Part shown: in pieces, positions 60,304-64,000 of the stretch
How the letters are laid out: each line of letters opens with the position of its first letter
How positions within the stretch are numbered: the first letter of the stretch is position 1
Source: Pedobacter sp. Leaf176
GTDB lineage: Bacteria > Bacteroidota > Bacteroidia > Sphingobacteriales > Sphingobacteriaceae
NCBI RefSeq assembly: GCF_001424305.1
Contig: NZ_LMPD01000008.1
Location: forward strand, 62,001 to 126,000
Length of the DNA: 64,000 bases
Reading direction: 5' to 3'
Made by a program: the position numbers and the translations under genes
The notes under the pieces: generated by a model
Database searches by the model: none
Seen by the model: the letters and a program-made list of their open reading frames with translations, nothing else
What the model was told of the DNA's origin: nothing

Positions 60304-62751
60304 ATGATAAAATTTTGCACTTTATTTCTGTTAAGCATTTCAGTTTTTTTCAAATCTGTAGCACAAGATAGGGCGCCCGCTTATCCACTTATTACACACG
60401 ACACTTATTTCAGCATCTGGTCTTTCGGAGATGAACTTAACCAGTCTGTTACTAAACACTGGACAGGTAAAAACCAATCACTGACAGGAATACTGAAAGT
60501 TGATGGCAAATTTTACCGTTTCTTAGGTGCTGAATCCAAGGAATATAAAAGCATATTGCCTGCTACGGATGAAACTGCTTATCAGGCTGCTTACTCATTT
60601 AATAAACCAACAGAAGGTTGGATGACAAAGAAATTTGACGATGTTAAATGGCAAAAAGGAATTGCGCCTTTTGGCGATGATAAATCTGCTAAAACCAAAT
60701 GGAATAGCGACGATTTATATTACAGAAGAAAATTCTCTATCGCTAAATTATCGGCGGGAAAAAAATATTTGAAGTTAAACCATGATGATGATGTCGAAGT
60801 ATTCATTAATGGAAAATCTATTTACAAAAAGGAAGGCTGGGTTCACGAATACATCTACATTCCTATTGAAGAAGGCATATTAAATTCAGGAGAAAATTTA
60901 TTGGCTATTCACGTTAAAAACACTGCAGGTGGCAGATACCTCGACGCTGGTGTTGTAGAAGAAATTCCTCAGAAATCGACCGTCGGATTGGCTAAACAAA
61001 CCGATGTAAAAGTTGAAGCGACCACAACTAAATATAGTTTTACCTGCGGTGCTGTAAAATTAGATGTTACTTTTACTTCGCCACTTCTGTTAAATGACAT
61101 CGCTCTTACGGCACGGCCAATAAGTTACATCAGCTATGTGGCGGCAGCAACTGATGGCAAAACGCACCAGGTAGATTTATATTTCAGTGCATCTTCAAAT
61201 CTGTCCGTTAACACAGCAGACCAGCCTGTAACGGCAACAAAATCTCTGACAAACAATTTATCAATTTTAAGGGCCGGAACGGTCGATCAACCTGTTCTAA
61301 AAAAGAAAGGTGATGATTTACGAATTGACTGGGGTTACATGTATGTTGCTGTTCCGGAGAAATTTAAAGCGATACAGTATATTAATAAGCAAGCAGAAAG
61401 TTTAAATAGCTTCCTGGGCTCCAGATATCCTTCGACAGCTACAATCGTAAATGCTAAAGAATTAAATTTAAGCAGCATTATTCCATTCGGTACTGTATCC
61501 GGCAATTCTGTTGAAAAATACCTAATGATGGGTTATGATGATTTAAAATCTGTAGAATACTTCGGTACACAATTACATCCAATCTGGAAAAAATCGGGTG
61601 AGCGATTCGAAGTTCAACTTGCTAAAGCTGACAAAGATTTCCCTTCAGTAATTAAAAAATGTGCAGAATTCAACGCCAGCCTTTACGCTGATGCAAAGAA
61701 AGCTGGTGGTGCAGAGTATGCAGATTTATGTGAGTTGGCTTACAGACAAAGTATTGCTGCACACAAAATTGTTTACGCACCCAATGGTGATATCTTATTC
61801 CTTTCAAAAGAAAATTTTAGTGGCGGTTTTATTAACACGGTAGACGTTACCTATCCTTCTGCCCCTGAATATTTAATCTACAATCCTGAATTACTGACAG
61901 GAATGCTCAACGGTATTTTTTATTACTCAGAAAGCGGAAAATGGAAAAAACCTTATCCAGCTCACGATCTAGGGACTTATCCATTTGCTAATGGTCAGAC
62001 ATACGGTGAGGATATGCCGGTTGAAGAGGCGGGGAATATGATAATTTTAACCGGAGCAATCACTAAAGCACAGGGAAATGCAAAATATGCCGAAAAACAT
62101 TGGGCTACCATGTCAATTTGGGCAGATTACCTGTCGAAAGAAGGTTTTGACCCGGCAAACCAGTTGTGTACAGACGATTTCGCCGGTCACCTCGCTAGAA
62201 ACGCAAATTTATCTGTAAAAGCCATAGTAGCGCTTGGTGCATATGCACAAATGGCTCAGCAACTGGGCAAAACTGATGAAGCGACAAAATACAGAAATAT
62301 CGCATTAGAGATGGCTAAAAAATGGCAGCAAATGGCTGATGATGGCGACCATTACGCTTTAACTTTTAACGATAAAAATACATGGAGTCAGAAGTATAAC
62401 CTGGTTTGGGACAAGTTATTAGGCTTAAAACTCTTTCCCGAAGCAGTTTACAAAAAGGAAATCAATTACTATTTAACCAAGCAGAATACTTTTGGTTTGC
62501 CCTTAGACAGTCGTAAAACTTATACAAAATCCGACTGGATCATGTGGACTGCAACTTTAGCTGATAACCAGGCTGATTTTCAGAAATTTGTAAAACCGAT
62601 ATACCAGTTCGCAAATAAAACGGAAAGCCGCGTGCCATTGAATGATTGGCATGAAACTACGACTGGTACAAAGGTGGGTTTTCAGGCAAGAAGTGTTGTT
62701 GGTGGATATTTCATCAAATTGTTAGCAGATAAATGGGGCGTTAAAAATTAG
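60304..62751 (+). CDS. DUF4964/DUF5127/DUF4965 family protein (glutaminase-A-like) with jelly-roll insert
   Basis: An 815-residue secreted protein (signal peptide to about residue 20). It begins with the DUF4964-type segment YPLITHDTYFSIWSFGDELNQ, then an inserted galactose-binding-like domain (about 96-215: DDVEVFINGKSIYKKEG, LLAIHVKNTAGG), a DUF5127 beta domain, and the helical DUF4965/DUF1793 (alpha/alpha) part with HDLGTYPFANGQTYGEDMPVEEAGNM. The family is called glutaminase in databases, but members occur in polysaccharide loci and the helical barrel resembles glycosidases. A glycosidase role in this locus is an inference. It starts a unit with GH92. Confidence 0.8.
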   Translation: MIKFCTLFLLSISVFFKSVAQDRAPAYPLITHDTYFSIWSFGDELNQSVTKHWTGKNQSLTGILKVDGKFYRFLGAESKEYKSILPATDETAYQAAYSFNKPTEGWMTKKFDDVKWQKGIAPFGDDKSAKTKWNSDDLYYRRKFSIAKLSAGKKYLKLNHDDDVEVFINGKSIYKKEGWVHEYIYIPIEEGILNSGENLLAIHVKNTAGGRYLDAGVVEEIPQKSTVGLAKQTDVKVEATTTKYSFTCGAVKLDVTFTSPLLLNDIALTARPISYISYVAAATDGKTHQVDLYFSASSNLSVNTADQPVTATKSLTNNLSILRAGTVDQPVLKKKGDDLRIDWGYMYVAVPEKFKAIQYINKQAESLNSFLGSRYPSTATIVNAKELNLSSIIPFGTVSGNSVEKYLMMGYDDLKSVEYFGTQLHPIWKKSGERFEVQLAKADKDFPSVIKKCAEFNASLYADAKKAGGAEYADLCELAYRQSIAAHKIVYAPNGDILFLSKENFSGGFINTVDVTYPSAPEYLIYNPELLTGMLNGIFYYSESGKWKKPYPAHDLGTYPFANGQTYGEDMPVEEAGNMIILTGAITKAQGNAKYAEKHWATMSIWADYLSKEGFDPANQLCTDDFAGHLARNANLSVKAIVALGAYAQMAQQLGKTDEATKYRNIALEMAKKWQQMADDGDHYALTFNDKNTWSQKYNLVWDKLLGLKLFPEAVYKKEINYYLTKQNTFGLPLDSRKTYTKSDWIMWTATLADNQADFQKFVKPIYQFANKTESRVPLNDWHETTTGTKVGFQARSVVGGYFIKLLADKWGVKN

Positions 62752-62761
62752 TGTCAACAAA

Positions 62762-64000
62762 ATGAAATTTAAACATTCATTAATTGTTTTTTTTAGTATA
62801 CTGTACATCAGCTCGTTTGCGCAGCAAACCGATCTGGTTCAGTATGTTAATACTTTGCAGGGCACCAACTCCAAACATGAATTAACTAGGGGGAATACAT
62901 ACCCGACAACGGCATTGCCTTTTGGTATGCATACATGGACACCACAAACTGGTAAGAACGGTGATGGTTGGAAGTATCAATATTTTAAAGATGCAATACG
63001 GGGTTTTCAGCAGGCGCACCAATGCAGTTCATGGACCCGGGACTATGCTGTTTTCTCTTTAATGCCAATGATAGACAATTTGGTAGTTAATGAAAATCAG
63101 CGCGAAGCTAAATTTAAACATGCAAACGAAATCGCTAAACCAAATTACTATAAGGTAAAATTCGATAACCAGTTAACCACCGAAATTTCGCCCTCCGAAC
63201 GTGGTGCTCACCTTCGTTTTTCTTATCCAAAAGGTAAGAAAAGCTACCTGGTTTTAGATGGTTATATCCGAACCAGCGGTGTTAAAATTTATCCGAAGGA
63301 AAAAAAAATTACCGGCTATGTTAGTAATGGGCAGGGCTTTAAAAAAGAATGGAAGAGTTTTTTTGTTATTAAATTTGATCAACCTATAAAAGCTTTTGGA
63401 ACCTGGGAAAATAAGGAAAACAAAATTAACCCAGATTCAACCCATGCAGAAGGACTGGGTAAAGGCGCTTATATAGAATTCGAAGCTGGGGCCCGGGTTC
63501 AGATAAAAACAGCCTCATCTTACATTAGTTTAGAGCAAGCTGAATTAAATTTAAAAACCGAACTCGGTGCAGATAAAACTTTAGAACAAACAAAAGCAAA
63601 GGCTGCTGAAGTTTGGAATAAATCATTAGGGAAGATTTTAGTTGAAGGCGGCTCGAAAGAAAATACCGAGACCTTTTACTCTTGCTTTTTCAGGGCAAGC
63701 CTCTTTTCAAGGAAATTTTATGAGATTGATGCTTCAGGAAAGCCATATTATTTCAGTCCGTATGATGGAAAAATTCATCGAGGTTATATGTTTACTGACA
63801 CTGGCTTTTGGGATACTTTCCGTGCCCAGTTTCCTTTAAACACTTTAGTTCAGCCCGAAATGCATGGCCAATACATGCAGGCCATGCTTGATGCTTATAA
63901 GCAATGCGGCTGGTTGCCTTCCTGGTCTTTTCCCAGCGAAGGCGGCAGTATGATTGGTAATCATGCAATTTCTCTTTTTGCTGATGCATGGGCAAAAGGA
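62762..64000 (+). CDS. GH92 family alpha-mannosidase, 3'-truncated by window edge
   Basis: The frame is open from ATG 62762 to the window end (413 residues visible of an expected ~750). Signal peptide MKFKHSLIVFFSILYISSFA. Family marks: VQYVNTLQGTNSKHELTRGNTYPTTALPFGMHTWTPQT, PYDGKIHRGYMFTDTGFWDTFRAQFPL, and GWLPSWSFPSEGGSMIGNH. GH92 enzymes are calcium-dependent exo-alpha-mannosidases; the catalytic Glu/Asp of the C-terminal part is beyond the window. It follows the DUF4965 gene after 10 nt, in the same LacI-controlled unit. Confidence 0.93.
   Translation, partial: MKFKHSLIVFFSILYISSFAQQTDLVQYVNTLQGTNSKHELTRGNTYPTTALPFGMHTWTPQTGKNGDGWKYQYFKDAIRGFQQAHQCSSWTRDYAVFSLMPMIDNLVVNENQREAKFKHANEIAKPNYYKVKFDNQLTTEISPSERGAHLRFSYPKGKKSYLVLDGYIRTSGVKIYPKEKKITGYVSNGQGFKKEWKSFFVIKFDQPIKAFGTWENKENKINPDSTHAEGLGKGAYIEFEAGARVQIKTASSYISLEQAELNLKTELGADKTLEQTKAKAAEVWNKSLGKILVEGGSKENTETFYSCFFRASLFSRKFYEIDASGKPYYFSPYDGKIHRGYMFTDTGFWDTFRAQFPLNTLVQPEMHGQYMQAMLDAYKQCGWLPSWSFPSEGGSMIGNHAISLFADAWAKG

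Overview
The window looks like the chromosome of a Bacteroidota bacterium, most likely Sphingobacteriaceae (Pedobacter or a close relative). The reasons are: a SusC/SusD pair, a T9SS-sorted gliding-type surface protein, AT-rich DNA, several Bacteroidota-type -7 boxes (TAnnTTTG) in front of genes, the gene order rpmB-rpmG-DUF4295-ftsY-rimO, and a typical Pedobacter-like palindromic repeat at 2681-2763. I saw no rRNA, tRNA, CRISPR array, phage or insertion-sequence transposase. Both ends cut through genes.

Layout. 1-2680: the 3' part of a GH123-N (DUF6067)-like glycoside hydrolase. 2775-5145: a GMC oxidoreductase with its small Tat-exported subunit. 5408-7628: a methyltransferase, an L,D-transpeptidase-like protein and a DUF1304 membrane protein. 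7849-12734: gcvP and pruA, convergent, with a hairpin-rich gap. 12827-18246: a tight seven-gene operon on the minus strand (FAD oxidoreductase, methyltransferase, type III polyketide synthase, hotdog dehydratase, ketosynthase, acyl carrier protein, phosphopantetheinyl transferase). It is probably a complete route to an alkyl-resorcinol, pyrone or quinone-type lipid. 18483-22353: lpxK, purine nucleoside phosphorylase and a porin. 22419-28505: an outer-membrane barrel, a secreted amidotransferase-like protein, a cyclophilin, DUF5606, a 41-residue membrane peptide, rlmH and a membrane-anchored MutS-like ATPase. 28502-36573: a PKD/T9SS surface protein, a GH1 beta-glucosidase, DUF6686, aconitase and a polysaccharide deacetylase. 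36645-42405: a TolC/adaptor pair without its pump, gpsA, a small secreted protein and rimO. 42432-44746: a GxxExxY pseudogene between inverted repeat arrays, then ftsY and the ribosomal genes bL38 (DUF4295), rpmG and rpmB. 44956-53877: acs, csbD, a GH130 phosphorylase, an M16 protease, surE, a small membrane protein and lpxB. 54062-64000: a polysaccharide utilisation locus with lacI, susC, susD, a DUF4965-family enzyme and GH92 (cut by the window end), probably for mannose-containing glycans.

How things connect. Two regulatory systems can be read from the DNA. The LacI gene at 54062 is followed by matching CG-centred operators: a 19-nt sequence is identical in front of susC (55149-55167) and in front of the DUF4965 gene (60243-60261), and a perfect palindrome lies at 55108-55119. 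A different palindrome, TTATTTAG-N7-CTAAATAA, occurs in the promoter regions of the DUF6686 gene and of aconitase, which suggests a shared iron-responsive (Fur-like) regulator.

The least explained signal is a set of intergenic elements between co-oriented genes (25250-25304, 39414-39481, 44219-44282, 52624-52754). Each has two arms built of short periodic units (7 nt in three cases, 4 nt in one). The second arm is roughly the reverse complement of the first and ends within 6-15 nt of the next start codon. A related periodic array flanks the GxxExxY pseudogene. All functional calls rest on reading motifs by eye; no searches were run.
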